Of a stretch of DNA of 64,000 bases, positions 50,884-58,407 are shown piece after piece (the stretch's first letter is position 1; each line of letters starts with the position of its first letter). Source of the DNA: Rhodococcus spelaei (GTDB lineage: Bacteria; Actinomycetota; Actinomycetes; Mycobacteriales; Mycobacteriaceae). The translations under genes and the position numbers were made by a program. Below the pieces are notes generated by a model that worked only from the letters and a program-made list of their open reading frames with translations, searched no databases and was not told the origin of the DNA. The stretch spans positions 62,001 to 126,000 of the forward strand of contig NZ_VIGH01000006.1 of assembly GCF_006704125.1 (NCBI RefSeq), given 5' to 3'.

Positions 50884-51624
50884 TTACTCAAAGCAAGACG
50901 CGATCAATGACCTCATCGTCGCCGAAGGTGTCAGTGACAGCTCCGTTGCCAGCAGCCGCTCGTAGCTGCGGTAGTGGTCGAGGGCGTCGGTTCGGTTGCC
51001 CTCGCGCAGGTGGACGGCGATTACCCGGCAGTGCGCGCTTTCGCGCAGCGGTTCGATCGCGACGGCGCTGAGCGCTGCGTGCAGTGCCTCGCCATAGCGC
51101 TCGGCGGCGGTGAGTCTGTCGCTGAGTGCTTCGAGAGCGTGAAGGCGAAGTTGGCGAAACCGCTCACGTTCCAAGGTGACCCAGTCGTCGTACCAATCCG
51201 GCAACAGTTCGCCGCCGAGCCGGTCGATCTCTTGGAATGTCCAACTCGAGGTGTCGTCCCCAGTGTCTTTGAGCAGGGTCTTAGCCCATCCGATGACCTG
51301 TTGGACGTCGACCTCCACCGATGGGGACAGCGCGAGATGGGTTGCGGTCGCGGACACGACGGGTGACTGCAGCAGTGTTGGGAGCCGCCACAGCGCCGAG
51401 CGAAGACTCGCGTTGGCATGGGCTATGTCGCTGTCCGGCCACAGTGAGCCGCTGACGTAGGAGCGCAGCACCGGGCGGGCCTGCAAAGCGAGGAAGGCCA
51501 GTAGTCGCTGTGCGCTGTGGGCGACGGGTACCTCCAGCCCACCGCGCCGCAATTCGAAACCGTCGACGACAGACAGTTGGTGCCGCGATGGGCCAGCGAT
51601 GGGCGCGACCTGGACGACGTTCAT
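50884..51624 (-). CDS. SARP/BTAD-family transcriptional regulator
   Basis: The 246-residue protein has a winged-helix OmpR-like domain (HSAQRLLAFLALQARPVLRSYVSGSLWPDSD, LRSALWRLP) and a bacterial transcriptional activation domain (LHALEALSDRLTAAERYGEALHAALSAVAIEPLRESAHCRVI), the layout of SARP activators. Start ATG 51624 is taken because it overlaps the stop of a small upstream frame with a good ribosome site; in-frame upstream GTG codons are possible. Orientation and position make it the likely activator of the eCIS operon; that is inference. Confidence 0.8.
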   Translation of the reverse strand: MNVVQVAPIAGPSRHQLSVVDGFELRRGGLEVPVAHSAQRLLAFLALQARPVLRSYVSGSLWPDSDIAHANASLRSALWRLPTLLQSPVVSATATHLALSPSVEVDVQQVIGWAKTLLKDTGDDTSSWTFQEIDRLGGELLPDWYDDWVTLERERFRQLRLHALEALSDRLTAAERYGEALHAALSAVAIEPLRESAHCRVIAVHLREGNRTDALDHYRSYERLLATELSLTPSATMRSLIASCFE

Positions 51625-51755
51625 TTGCCAAGTGATTGCGAGCCGGACATCGGCGACCCGGGCGGTCTTGGAGAGGGCGGTGACTGGGGCCGTCGAGTCG
51701 AATCGTGTAGGCAGTCGAACGATCGGCAGAACTCCATTTCGGGCCAGATGGTCAT
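51621..51755 (-). CDS. Possible 44-residue leader peptide before the SARP gene
   Basis: ATG 51755 has GGAGG 5 nt upstream, and the TGA (51621-51623) overlaps the SARP ATG (ATGA). The peptide is Pro/Ser-rich with no family resemblance. Its value may be translational coupling of SARP. Alternatively it is chance and SARP starts upstream in its own frame. Confidence 0.3.
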   Translation of the reverse strand: MTIWPEMEFCRSFDCLHDSTRRPQSPPSPRPPGSPMSGSQSLGK

Positions 51756-51793
51756 ACACACCTCCGTCAGCGACAATCCCTCGCCGTGCCCAG

Positions 51794-51815
51794 GTACTTA
51801 TCCGATGGTAAGTAC
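51794..51815. promoter_or_regulatory. Inverted-repeat operator upstream of SARP
   Basis: GTACTTA and TAAGTAC form a perfect 7-bp dyad with an 8-bp spacer, 170-191 nt before the SARP start. It lies in a small A/T-rich island, as expected of a promoter or operator. Confidence 0.45.
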
Positions 51816-51957
51816 ATTGCCCGGTACTCGCATTGACATTGGACGGCTCCGCGCGTTCCACGGGGCAAGGTCACCGGAGTGCATCGACTGCAGCGCAGAA
51901 TTCGAGCGAGTAACAAAGGGAGTGCGGTCCGTCTAGCGGAGCGCATTGTGGCTGTGG

Positions 51958-53277
51958 TCATCTCAACGTGCTCCGGGCCTCGAGCTCCTCGCGCACCTGA
52001 TCCAGGTGCGCCGGCTGGGCAGCCAACGCGGCGGGGGTGGCCGGAGCCTCGGGTGCGGTCACCCCGGCCAGAGGGTCGTCGGTGCGGGCGGCATCCAGGT
52101 TCAGTGCGGCGCCGACGTCGGCAGCGGCGGCGTCGCGTCGGGTCAGCGCCGGCAGCGACCAGCGGTGCTCGACGGTGGCCAGGATGCTGGTGTGATCGAA
52201 CGGTGTGGCGGTGTCGGGCAGGCGGAAGACGGTGCCGGGCTTGATGAGTGGGCTGGCGAGCACGGTGGGAACGCGGGGGCCGAAGCGGGTGAAGTCGAAT
52301 CCGTACTCGCCGACGCTGTCGTCCGGTGGTGTCGCCCCACCGGGTGGGGGGACGTGGTCGTAGCAGCCGCCGTGCTCGTCGTAGGTGACGATCAGCAGCG
52401 TCTGCGGCCATCCGGGTCCGGCGAAGACGGCGCGGTAGGTGTCGAGGATCAGCTGTTCGCCGAGCGCGACGTTGTAGTTGGGGTGTTGGCTGTTGCCGGT
52501 CGAGTTCCAGCTGGGTTCGAGGAACGCGAACGCCGGCAGGCTGCCGGCGGCGGCGTCGTGTTGGAAGTCGGTGAACAGCCCGATGTTGCCCGCGGTCGCG
52601 GCGGCCGTGTCGGGGAAGTTCAGGCGGGTCAGGGGTTTTCGGTTGTACCCGTATATCTTCCACGAGAGGGTGTGTTGGCCCAGGAGCCCGAAGATGCTGG
52701 GGACGGTGAACGATTTGGTGACGTCGTCGAGGTGTCCCTGGCTGGTGGCCGCGCATGCGAAGGCCCGGTTCGGCATCGTCTCGGTGGGGGCGGATCCGAA
52801 CCACCGGTCGCACACCGCATAGCCGCGGGCCAGCGCGCTGAGTACCGGCAGCGTCTGCGGGGTGTGACACCCCATGATCATGTCCGGGGTGGTTCCGGGC
52901 ACCACGTACCAGTGCTTGGCCGCGTTCGCGGCGACGGCCTGGGCGTAGTCGGTGACGAAGCCCTGCATGGACGGGGTCGCCCCCGGCGGGGGAGAGGTGG
53001 TCGCGAAGAGTTGTTGGTTGGTCGCGACGAATCCCTCGCCCGGGTCGGCGCCCGGCATGAAGTACGCATTCGGCGTGGACGCCGTGATCGGAAACACCGG
53101 TACCGCCGTACCATCGACGCCGGCGCAGGTTTCGGTTCCGGTCAGTCCTTCGTAGGGGTCTCCGTGGGGGGAGACGTTGCCGGTGTCGTGGTAGAGGTAG
53201 CCGAGCATGTGGTCGAACGAACGGTTTTCCAGCATCAGCACCACGATGTGGTCGATGGCGCCGAGTCCGGTGGTCAT
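51958..53277 (-). CDS. Phospholipase C/acid-phosphatase family phosphoesterase without signal peptide
   Basis: The 439-residue enzyme of the PLC/AcpA phosphoesterase family begins IDHIVVLMLENRSFDHMLGYL with the metal and nucleophile region, and later has the conserved LIVTYDEHGGCYDHVPPP. Actinobacterial phospholipases C of this family usually carry a Tat signal; here translation starts right at the catalytic domain (MTTGLGAIDHI), so no export signal is seen. ATG 53277 follows GGGAAGAGG. It is upstream of the SARP gene on the same strand. Delivery by the eCIS is possible but unproven. Confidence 0.85.
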   Translation of the reverse strand: MTTGLGAIDHIVVLMLENRSFDHMLGYLYHDTGNVSPHGDPYEGLTGTETCAGVDGTAVPVFPITASTPNAYFMPGADPGEGFVATNQQLFATTSPPPGATPSMQGFVTDYAQAVAANAAKHWYVVPGTTPDMIMGCHTPQTLPVLSALARGYAVCDRWFGSAPTETMPNRAFACAATSQGHLDDVTKSFTVPSIFGLLGQHTLSWKIYGYNRKPLTRLNFPDTAAATAGNIGLFTDFQHDAAAGSLPAFAFLEPSWNSTGNSQHPNYNVALGEQLILDTYRAVFAGPGWPQTLLIVTYDEHGGCYDHVPPPGGATPPDDSVGEYGFDFTRFGPRVPTVLASPLIKPGTVFRLPDTATPFDHTSILATVEHRWSLPALTRRDAAAADVGAALNLDAARTDDPLAGVTAPEAPATPAALAAQPAHLDQVREELEARSTLR

Positions 53278-53337
53278 CGTGACCTCTTCCCTTCGATGCG
53301 TGTGGTCGCCGACGCGGATTTGCCGCCGCTGGCCGGG

Positions 53338-53655
53338 TCACCAGGTAAGGGTGTCGGTGTTGGTCCACAGCCGCCCGGTGTCGTCGGTGGGGTCGGGGCG
53401 GTCGTCGGTGGCGGAGATCTGCAGCGTGCCGTGCGGCAGTGTGGTCGGCAGCCGCGCGTCGAGGTCGCCGTCGCCGTCTGCGACGTACTGGAAGTAGCTG
53501 GTCGTGTCCTCCGGGTCGAGGACCCGGATGGTGACGCCGTGTCGGGGCAGGAAGCCGTGCCCGGTGACCCTCAGCTGCGGCGGCGTCCTGTCGGCGGCTA
53601 TGGTCGGGTGCTCGCCGCCGCCGGGTGGTGAGCGTTCGGGGTCTGTGTCCGCCAT
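53338..53655 (-). CDS. Small beta-domain protein paired with the phosphoesterase
   Basis: The 105-residue protein has a disordered N-terminus followed by an Ig/IPT-like beta domain (LRVTGHGFLPRHGVTIRVLD, HGTLQISATDDRPD) and ends in LWTNTDTLTW. It starts 60 nt upstream of the phosphoesterase gene and is probably co-transcribed with it. No named family recognised. It could bind the enzyme, a surface or a particle. Confidence 0.6.
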   Translation of the reverse strand: MADTDPERSPPGGGEHPTIAADRTPPQLRVTGHGFLPRHGVTIRVLDPEDTTSYFQYVADGDGDLDARLPTTLPHGTLQISATDDRPDPTDDTGRLWTNTDTLTW

Positions 53656-53790
53656 GACAGCTCTCCACGGTCTGTTGATGCGACGTTTAGTGCCTGCGGT
53701 GGTTGCTGGGCCGTCGGCCTGCAACACCTTCATTGCGCGCCCCGAAGGTCCGTCCCGGCAAGCCGCCGGTCCGTCTAATGGACCGGGTGG

Positions 53791-54519
53791 TCACTGCAGG
53801 TTGTGGCCGATCTGCCGGGCGGCGCAGGTGACCAGGTCGTTGAGACCGGGCGGCACTTTGGGGCCGAGTACCAGTGCGGCGACCGCGGCCGCGCACCGCC
53901 CGTCGGGTAACCACACGGGCGCCGCGACACAGCAGATTCCGTGCGCCGCTTCGTGATTGTCGGTGACTACGCCGCACAGATCGTCGACGCACGCTCGCAT
54001 TCGCCGCCAGTCTTGTGCGGTGGGGCAATCGGGACTCGGCCTGTTGTGCTGGGTGGCGAGCAGTGCCCGTCCGACGGCGGTGAACGGGGTGGATTCGGCG
54101 TTCGTGTCTCCTGATGGCACCCAGGATTCGCCGCGGGGTACCGCGGCTATGACCAGTCGCGCCCGGCCGTCGTGCAGGACGTACATCGATGCCGCTGCGT
54201 GGGTGAGCGTCGCCAGTGTGCGCACCGGCTGGTAGGAGGCCCGCCGCAGTCGGGGGTCGGGCTGCCAGCAGCGGCCGAGCCGGCCGATCAGAGGTCCAAC
54301 GAAATAGCGGTGGTCGAGGCGTTGGGCCGCGCCTGTGGCGACGAGTTGTTCGGCGAGCCGGTGGGCGGTTGTTTTGGCCAGCCCGGTCTGGCGGGCCAGG
54401 GCGGTCAGGCCGAGCCCTTCTTCGGTTTGGGCGAGGGCTTCGAGGACGGTGAAGGCGCCGTCGAGGACGCCCCGACCGTCTCGCGCGGGGGAAGCAGCAG
54501 CGCTATCCGCTGTTCCCAT
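53791..54519 (-). CDS. IclR-family transcriptional regulator
   Basis: The 242-residue protein has an N-terminal winged helix (FTVLEALAQTEEGLGLTALARQTGLAKTTAHRLAEQLV) and the IclR effector-binding domain with ESTPFTAVGRALLAT and ICCVAAPVWLPDGRCAAAVAALV. ATG 54519 is picked since the extra 25 residues of the longer reading are not family-like, although the ribosome site is weak. Target genes unknown; it could act on the divergent or neighbouring genes. Confidence 0.85.
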   Translation of the reverse strand: MGTADSAAASPARDGRGVLDGAFTVLEALAQTEEGLGLTALARQTGLAKTTAHRLAEQLVATGAAQRLDHRYFVGPLIGRLGRCWQPDPRLRRASYQPVRTLATLTHAAASMYVLHDGRARLVIAAVPRGESWVPSGDTNAESTPFTAVGRALLATQHNRPSPDCPTAQDWRRMRACVDDLCGVVTDNHEAAHGICCVAAPVWLPDGRCAAAVAALVLGPKVPPGLNDLVTCAARQIGHNLQ

Positions 54520-54624
54520 ACCAACCAGTCTGCACTTCCCGGGTGCGGAATGCGAGGGTTGGCGCGGTCCGAATGTCCTCGCGGACTGCGGCATCGACAG
54601 CGCACGGCGAATCCAGGGAGTGCG

Positions 54625-55005
54625 TCAGCGGGTCGAGGGTGCGATCTTGACTGGGATGTCTGTGTTTTCGTCGGTGTGATAGCTCGCGCACTCGCGGTGG
54701 TAGCCGTCGGCGATCTGCAACGGCACCCCGGTCGACAGGTCGCCCTGAACGACCAGAATCTGGGAGAGCGGTTTGCCCTTCCCGATCTTCGTGAGGTCGG
54801 ACTTCACGTGCGGGTTGTCGGGGGGCAGCAGTTCCAGCCGGGATGCGCGCAGGAGGTCCTTGGCCTTCTTGTGCGCGATCGGCACCGCTTCCAGCGCCGC
54901 GACGATGCTCGTGACCTGTTCGGGCGGTGCGAGCAACGCAAGGTAGTCCGCCGCGGCGGGGTAGTCGTGCTCGTCGGGCTCGGCCTTCCATCCAACCTCG
55001 GTCAG
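54625..55005 (-). CDS. ParB-like domain protein with CTG start
   Basis: The 126-residue protein has a region LLRASRLELLPPDNPHVKSDLTKIGKGKPLSQILVV followed by PLQIADGYHRECASYHTDENTDIPVKI, which I recognise as a widespread actinobacterial hypothetical family with a ParB/sulfiredoxin-like GDGYHR motif. The homology begins well before the first TTG; the frame extends to CTG 55005, which has a perfect AGGAGG 9 nt upstream and gives the expected LTEVGWKAEPDEHDYPAAADYL start. Function unknown. Confidence 0.75.
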   Translation of the reverse strand: MTEVGWKAEPDEHDYPAAADYLALLAPPEQVTSIVAALEAVPIAHKKAKDLLRASRLELLPPDNPHVKSDLTKIGKGKPLSQILVVQGDLSTGVPLQIADGYHRECASYHTDENTDIPVKIAPSTR

Positions 55006-55087
55006 AGCTGGGTTCCTCCTGTGAGTTCGAGCCGTCGGTGCAGGCCGAGGAGAGGGCGACCCACGTGTGCGGGCGTCACTCCGTTGG

Positions 55088-55591
55088 TCAGAAAGGTGTG
55101 ACGAAGCAGATCACACCCAGGCTGACGCCGGTGGTCACCTTGACCGTGACGGGTACACCGAACGATCCCAGGTAGCTGCCGTTCGGGAAGTAGTGGGCGA
55201 TGATCTGGTGGTTGCCGGTGGTCGTCGGGGTCCAGGTCTGGTTGGCAACGCCGGTGCTGTCGACCCCTGCGGTGCCGATGGGTGCAGTGTTGTCGTAGAA
55301 GGCGACCGTCCCGCTGGGCACGGGAATTCCTCCCGAGTCGGTGGTGTGGGTGGTGAGAGTGACGGGGCAGCCGGTGCCGTACATGCCGACCGATCCGCCA
55401 GCGGAGACCACCACCGTGGTTGTCGTCGGCACCGCTGCCGTGGCGGTGGCCGCGAACAGCACACCGGTCGCGGCGACGGCGCCGACAACGAGGAAGGTCC
55501 GGCAGAGCGACCGGGCCGACTGTCTGCGCTGACCGGCCGAACGTCGTGTGGTGCAGTGGTGGCCGGTGGGCCGACCCGTTGAGGTGAACAT
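55088..55591 (-). CDS. Secreted Ig-like domain protein
   Basis: The 167-residue protein has a basic N-terminus and a long hydrophobic signal segment (TFLVVGAVAATGVLFAATATAA, cleavage near 53). The remainder is one bacterial Ig-like domain (VTLTTHTTDSGGIPVPSGTVAFYDN, TGNHQIIAHYFPNGSYLGS) as seen in cell-surface proteins. ATG 55591 has AGGAGAG 8 nt upstream. A hydrophobic strand (VTTGVSLGVICF) ends it. Confidence 0.75.
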   Translation of the reverse strand: MFTSTGRPTGHHCTTRRSAGQRRQSARSLCRTFLVVGAVAATGVLFAATATAAVPTTTTVVVSAGGSVGMYGTGCPVTLTTHTTDSGGIPVPSGTVAFYDNTAPIGTAGVDSTGVANQTWTPTTTGNHQIIAHYFPNGSYLGSFGVPVTVKVTTGVSLGVICFVTPF

Positions 55592-56040
55592 CGAGGCACT
55601 CTCCTGACGATCGAGCCCGGCAATCGGCGTGGAGCGCTGCGCGTTCCGAGCCGTGAGGACTCGATAGCGGTACTCGGAGCAGTCCTGCATCTCTCGGATG
55701 CCGGCATGCGACCGGGCCAGTCCTACTACGTTCATCGCGCGGCGTGATGTGTGACAGTCGGCGACACCCCGAGTTCTCGCCGACTGTCCCCTCGATCTGA
55801 CGCCTGCACGCCGGGCATCGACAAGGCCTCGGTCCGCCCAGCGGACTCGCCGCCGCACGTTCCTTGTCGACATCGATCGCGAAGGGGCGCACGAGAGAAG
55901 CGGCGGCGCCCGCACCCCTGGCATTGGGAACGTGGAAGCGCGCCTATTACCTCCGGGGTAATCGACGCGGAGAGTTCGCCGTCGCAGAGTTGTCTCGTCC
56001 GACACGGCCGCCCGGGCCGCGGAACGAGAAGGAGACAATG
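55592..56040. other. Divergent intergenic region
   Basis: This 449-nt gap separates a leftward and a rightward gene. It holds a short dyad ATTACC...GGTAAT (55946-55962, 5-bp spacer) upstream of the SnoaL-like gene. No convincing gene or RNA was seen. Confidence 0.4.
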
Positions 56041-56406
56041 ATGAGCGAGTTCGACAACCTTGCGGCCCAGTACATCTCCGTCTGGAACGAGACCGACGCG
56101 GACAAGCGGCGGGCCGCGGTCGAGGCACTGTGGGCGCCGAACGGTCGCTACGTGGACCCGATGGCCGCCGCAGCGGGTCCCGCCGAGATCGACGCCACCA
56201 TCGGCGCGGTCCAGCAGCAGTTCGCCGGGATGCGTTTCCGTCTGCTCGGCCCGGTCGACGGGCATCACGACCAGGCCCGCTTCGGCTGGCAGTTGGGGCC
56301 GGCGGGCGCGGAGGACCTGATCGAGGGGTTCGACGTGGTCGAGCGCGACGGCACCGGCCGCCTGGTGCACGTGCTCGGATTCCTGGACAAGGTGCCCGCC
56401 GCGTAG
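56041..56406 (+). CDS. SnoaL/NTF2-like protein
   Basis: The 121-residue protein has the small cone-shaped NTF2 fold pattern: NLAAQYISVWNETDADKRRAAVEALWAPNGRYVDPMAAAAGPAEIDATI. AAGGAG lies 6 nt before ATG 56041; an adjacent ATG at 56038 is also possible. Members include polyketide cyclases, dehydratases and ligand binders; no catalytic set can be assigned. Single gene. Confidence 0.85.
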   Translation: MSEFDNLAAQYISVWNETDADKRRAAVEALWAPNGRYVDPMAAAAGPAEIDATIGAVQQQFAGMRFRLLGPVDGHHDQARFGWQLGPAGAEDLIEGFDVVERDGTGRLVHVLGFLDKVPAA

Positions 56407-56470
56407 CGGCCGCCGGATCGGCGCCGGCGGGCCGCCCGTCGGTGCGAGACTGAGACGATGCGCGGTACGC

Positions 56471-56500
56471 GTAACCCCGTCGCCTATCTCCATGTGAGTG
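56471..56500 (+). promoter_or_regulatory. Shared upstream motif, ECF sigma operon
   Basis: GTAACCC, 5 nt, then CCTATCT-type and 4 nt later GTGAG; 20 of 30 positions are identical with 57830-57859 before the cupredoxin operon. Likely the autoregulated promoter region of the sigma factor encoded next to it. Confidence 0.5.
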
Positions 56501-56503
56501 CGA

Positions 56504-56542
56504 CCCCTCGCCGCCGGACCGGTGTGGTCCGGCGGCGAGGGG
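56504..56542 (+). promoter_or_regulatory. 17-bp perfect hairpin ahead of the ECF sigma gene
   Basis: CCCCTCGCCGCCGGACC pairs perfectly with 56526-56542 around a GGTGT loop. It ends 18 nt before the sigma start codon, right next to the ribosome site, and after the shared motif. It could be a translational control element; a terminator of the upstream gene is the alternative. Confidence 0.55.
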
Positions 56543-56560
56543 CCGGAGCGGAGGCGACCG

Positions 56561-57112
56561 ATGGCGCGACCCGAGCCCGTCACCGGGCCCACTGCCGAGC
56601 GGAGGCTCCGGGTGGTCTCGGGTGAGGTGTACGCCGACTGGGATGCCATCTACCAGGACAATGTCACCTGGCTGTACCGGCTGATGTTCGCCAAGGTCGG
56701 TAATCGCGCGGACGCGGAGGACCTGACCGCGGAGGTGTTCGTGGCGGCGCTGCGCCCGCTGCGGGTCTCGGCCAGCATCGGCGAGGTGCGGGCCTACCTT
56801 CGGGCCACCGCGCGGACCGTGCTGGCGGCGCACTGGCGTCACTACGCGGGCAGGCAGGTCACCACGATCGACGACGACATTGCCGACCGGAACGATGCCG
56901 AGGTCCCGGTGTCCGACGCGCCCGCGCATGCGCTCGCCGTCCTCGACAGGCTCCCCGACCGCTACCGGCGCATTCTGGAGCTACGGTTCCTCGATGCGCG
57001 GTCGGTGCGCGAGGCCGCGGCCGAACTGGGGGTGACCGTGACGAACGCGAAGGTCCTCCAGCACCGGGCCCTGAAACTCGCGGCGCAATTGAGCGAGGAG
57101 GGCGGTCGATGA
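56561..57112 (+). CDS. ECF-type RNA polymerase sigma factor
   Basis: The 183-residue protein has sigma region 2 (WDAIYQDNVTWLYRLMFAKVGNRADAEDLTAEVFVAALR) and region 4 (LPDRYRRILELRFLDARSVREAAAELGVTVTNAKVLQHRALKLA), without region 3, the ECF layout. ATG 56561 is preceded by GGAGCGGAGG; a longer frame includes the hairpin and is less likely. The stop overlaps the start of the Rieske gene by 4 nt (ATGA), so the pair is translationally coupled, as sigma and anti-sigma genes often are. Confidence 0.92.
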   Translation: MARPEPVTGPTAERRLRVVSGEVYADWDAIYQDNVTWLYRLMFAKVGNRADAEDLTAEVFVAALRPLRVSASIGEVRAYLRATARTVLAAHWRHYAGRQVTTIDDDIADRNDAEVPVSDAPAHALAVLDRLPDRYRRILELRFLDARSVREAAAELGVTVTNAKVLQHRALKLAAQLSEEGGR

Positions 57113-57813
57113 GTGGGCGAGAGGTACGCCGTTTCGTCGAGGACCTGCTGCGCGGCAGGCGACCGAAGCCGTTCCGTCCGGACGACGCCGAGGCCGCCGA
57201 GATCCGAGCGGCGATCGAACTGCGGGCCTCGAGGCCCGGCAGCGGAGAACCCGGCGAGGAGTTCGTCGCCGACCTGCATCGGCGCCTTGCGGCCGAGATG
57301 GCGCGGCCGGAACCGGCCCCCGAACCTACGCACCTCCTGACCGGTACCCGACGCCAGGTCATGGCGGGCGTCTCGATTGCCGCCGCCGCGGCTGCGATCG
57401 GCGCCGTCGTCGACCGCTCGATTGCGCCGGGCCGGGAGTCGGGTACGCCCGCCGCTCCGCCCCCGGAGGAGACGCTGGTCCCGGTGGCGGGGGAGTGGCG
57501 AGCGGTTGCGTCGAGCGCGGATGTGCCCGAGGGCGGGGTGTACCCGTTCGAGCTGGGCTCCGTGACCGGATTCGTGCACCGCACGAACGGGAAGCTGCAG
57601 GCGGTGTCGGGAATCTGCACCCACCAGGGCTGCCGCCTGTGGTTCGACGGCCCGACCGACCGGCTGCGATGCCCCTGTCACGCCACCGCATTCGCGGTGA
57701 CGGGGGAGGTGCTGACCCACCAGCTCCCGGTGGCGCCCGGACCCTTGCCGCACATCCGGATTCGGGACAACGACGGCACCGTCGAGGTGTACGTGCCGTC
57801 CGAACCTGCGTGA
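57109..57813 (+). CDS. Membrane-anchored Rieske [2Fe-2S] protein, possible redox-sensing anti-sigma factor
   Basis: The 234-residue protein has a cytoplasmic, helical N-terminus (1-78), a twin-arginine plus hydrophobic segment (TRRQVMAGVSIAAAAAAIGA, 80-99), and a Rieske domain: cluster ligands C170, H172, C188 and H191 and the extra cysteine pair C175/C190 of the respiratory-type fold. It is coupled to the sigma gene. Known for the family: Rieske clusters carry electrons. Inferred: the cytoplasmic part could hold the sigma factor and the exported cluster could report redox state. Alternatively it is simply an electron-transfer protein. Confidence 0.88.
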   Translation: MSGREVRRFVEDLLRGRRPKPFRPDDAEAAEIRAAIELRASRPGSGEPGEEFVADLHRRLAAEMARPEPAPEPTHLLTGTRRQVMAGVSIAAAAAAIGAVVDRSIAPGRESGTPAAPPPEETLVPVAGEWRAVASSADVPEGGVYPFELGSVTGFVHRTNGKLQAVSGICTHQGCRLWFDGPTDRLRCPCHATAFAVTGEVLTHQLPVAPGPLPHIRIRDNDGTVEVYVPSEPA

Positions 57814-57829
57814 CCGGAAGCCGGTCGTT

Positions 57830-57859
57830 GTAACCCGCCGCCCTATCTGTTGGTGAGAG
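57830..57859 (+). promoter_or_regulatory. Shared upstream motif, cupredoxin operon
   Basis: GTAACCC, 5 nt, CCTATCT, 4 nt, GTGAG in the same spacing as 56471-56500. It begins 17 nt after the Rieske stop and lies 42-71 nt before the cupredoxin ATG, a fitting distance for a promoter. Confidence 0.5.
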
Positions 57860-57900
57860 ATCCGCTCCACGCGGATGCCCACTCCAGGAGGCGACCACCC

Positions 57901-58407
57901 ATGACATCTTCCACCACGCGACACCGCCGAGCTCCCACCGCGCGGGTCGGTGCCGCCGCGCTGTCCGCGGTCGGCCTGATCCTCGTGTCCGGCTGCGGCG
58001 GACAGGGATCCCCGGGCGCGGCGCCGACCGTCGACTTCGGTTCGGCGGGCGGCCCGACGCCGGGCATGGTCGGCGAGGGTTCGGCCGCTGCTCCTATGTC
58101 CGGCATGTCGGGAATGGCTGTGGCACAAGCGAACCCGACCGCCTCCCTGGCGGTGGCGTCGACCGCTGTGAAGATCGAGAACTTCGCCTTCGATCCGGCG
58201 AGCATCACGGTTCCGGTCGGCGCCACCGTCACCTGGACCAACGACGATCAGGAGCCGCACACCGTGGTCGCTGACGGCGGATCGTTCCACTCGCCGGGCA
58301 TGGATGCCGGCGCGACGTTCAGTTACACCTTCACCGCGCCGGGGACATTCACGTACATCTGTTCGGTGCACCCGTTCATGCACGCGACTGTGGTGGTGAC
58401 GCCGTGA
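57901..58407 (+). CDS. Cupredoxin lipoprotein
   Basis: The 168-residue protein has a lipobox (LILVSGC, Cys32) so it is probably anchored on the outer face of the membrane. A Gly/Met-rich linker (PMSGMSGM) follows. The cupredoxin domain (about 85-168) has type-1 copper ligands H120, C154, H157 and M160 in QEPHTV and YICSVHPFMH. ATG 57901 has AGGAGG 9 nt upstream. The stop overlaps the phosphoesterase start (GTGA). Role: electron transfer or copper handling; the Met-rich linker fits copper. Confidence 0.9.
   Translation: MTSSTTRHRRAPTARVGAAALSAVGLILVSGCGGQGSPGAAPTVDFGSAGGPTPGMVGEGSAAAPMSGMSGMAVAQANPTASLAVASTAVKIENFAFDPASITVPVGATVTWTNDDQEPHTVVADGGSFHSPGMDAGATFSYTFTAPGTFTYICSVHPFMHATVVVTP

Noticed and set aside
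24913-53655. Prophage
   Set aside because: No capsid, terminase, portal, integrase, holin or replication genes; AAA+ ATPase and DUF4255 genes fit eCIS.
24913-53655. Type VI secretion system
   Set aside because: No TssJLM membrane complex, ClpV or separate TssB/TssC sheath pair; the sheath is a single phage-like protein.
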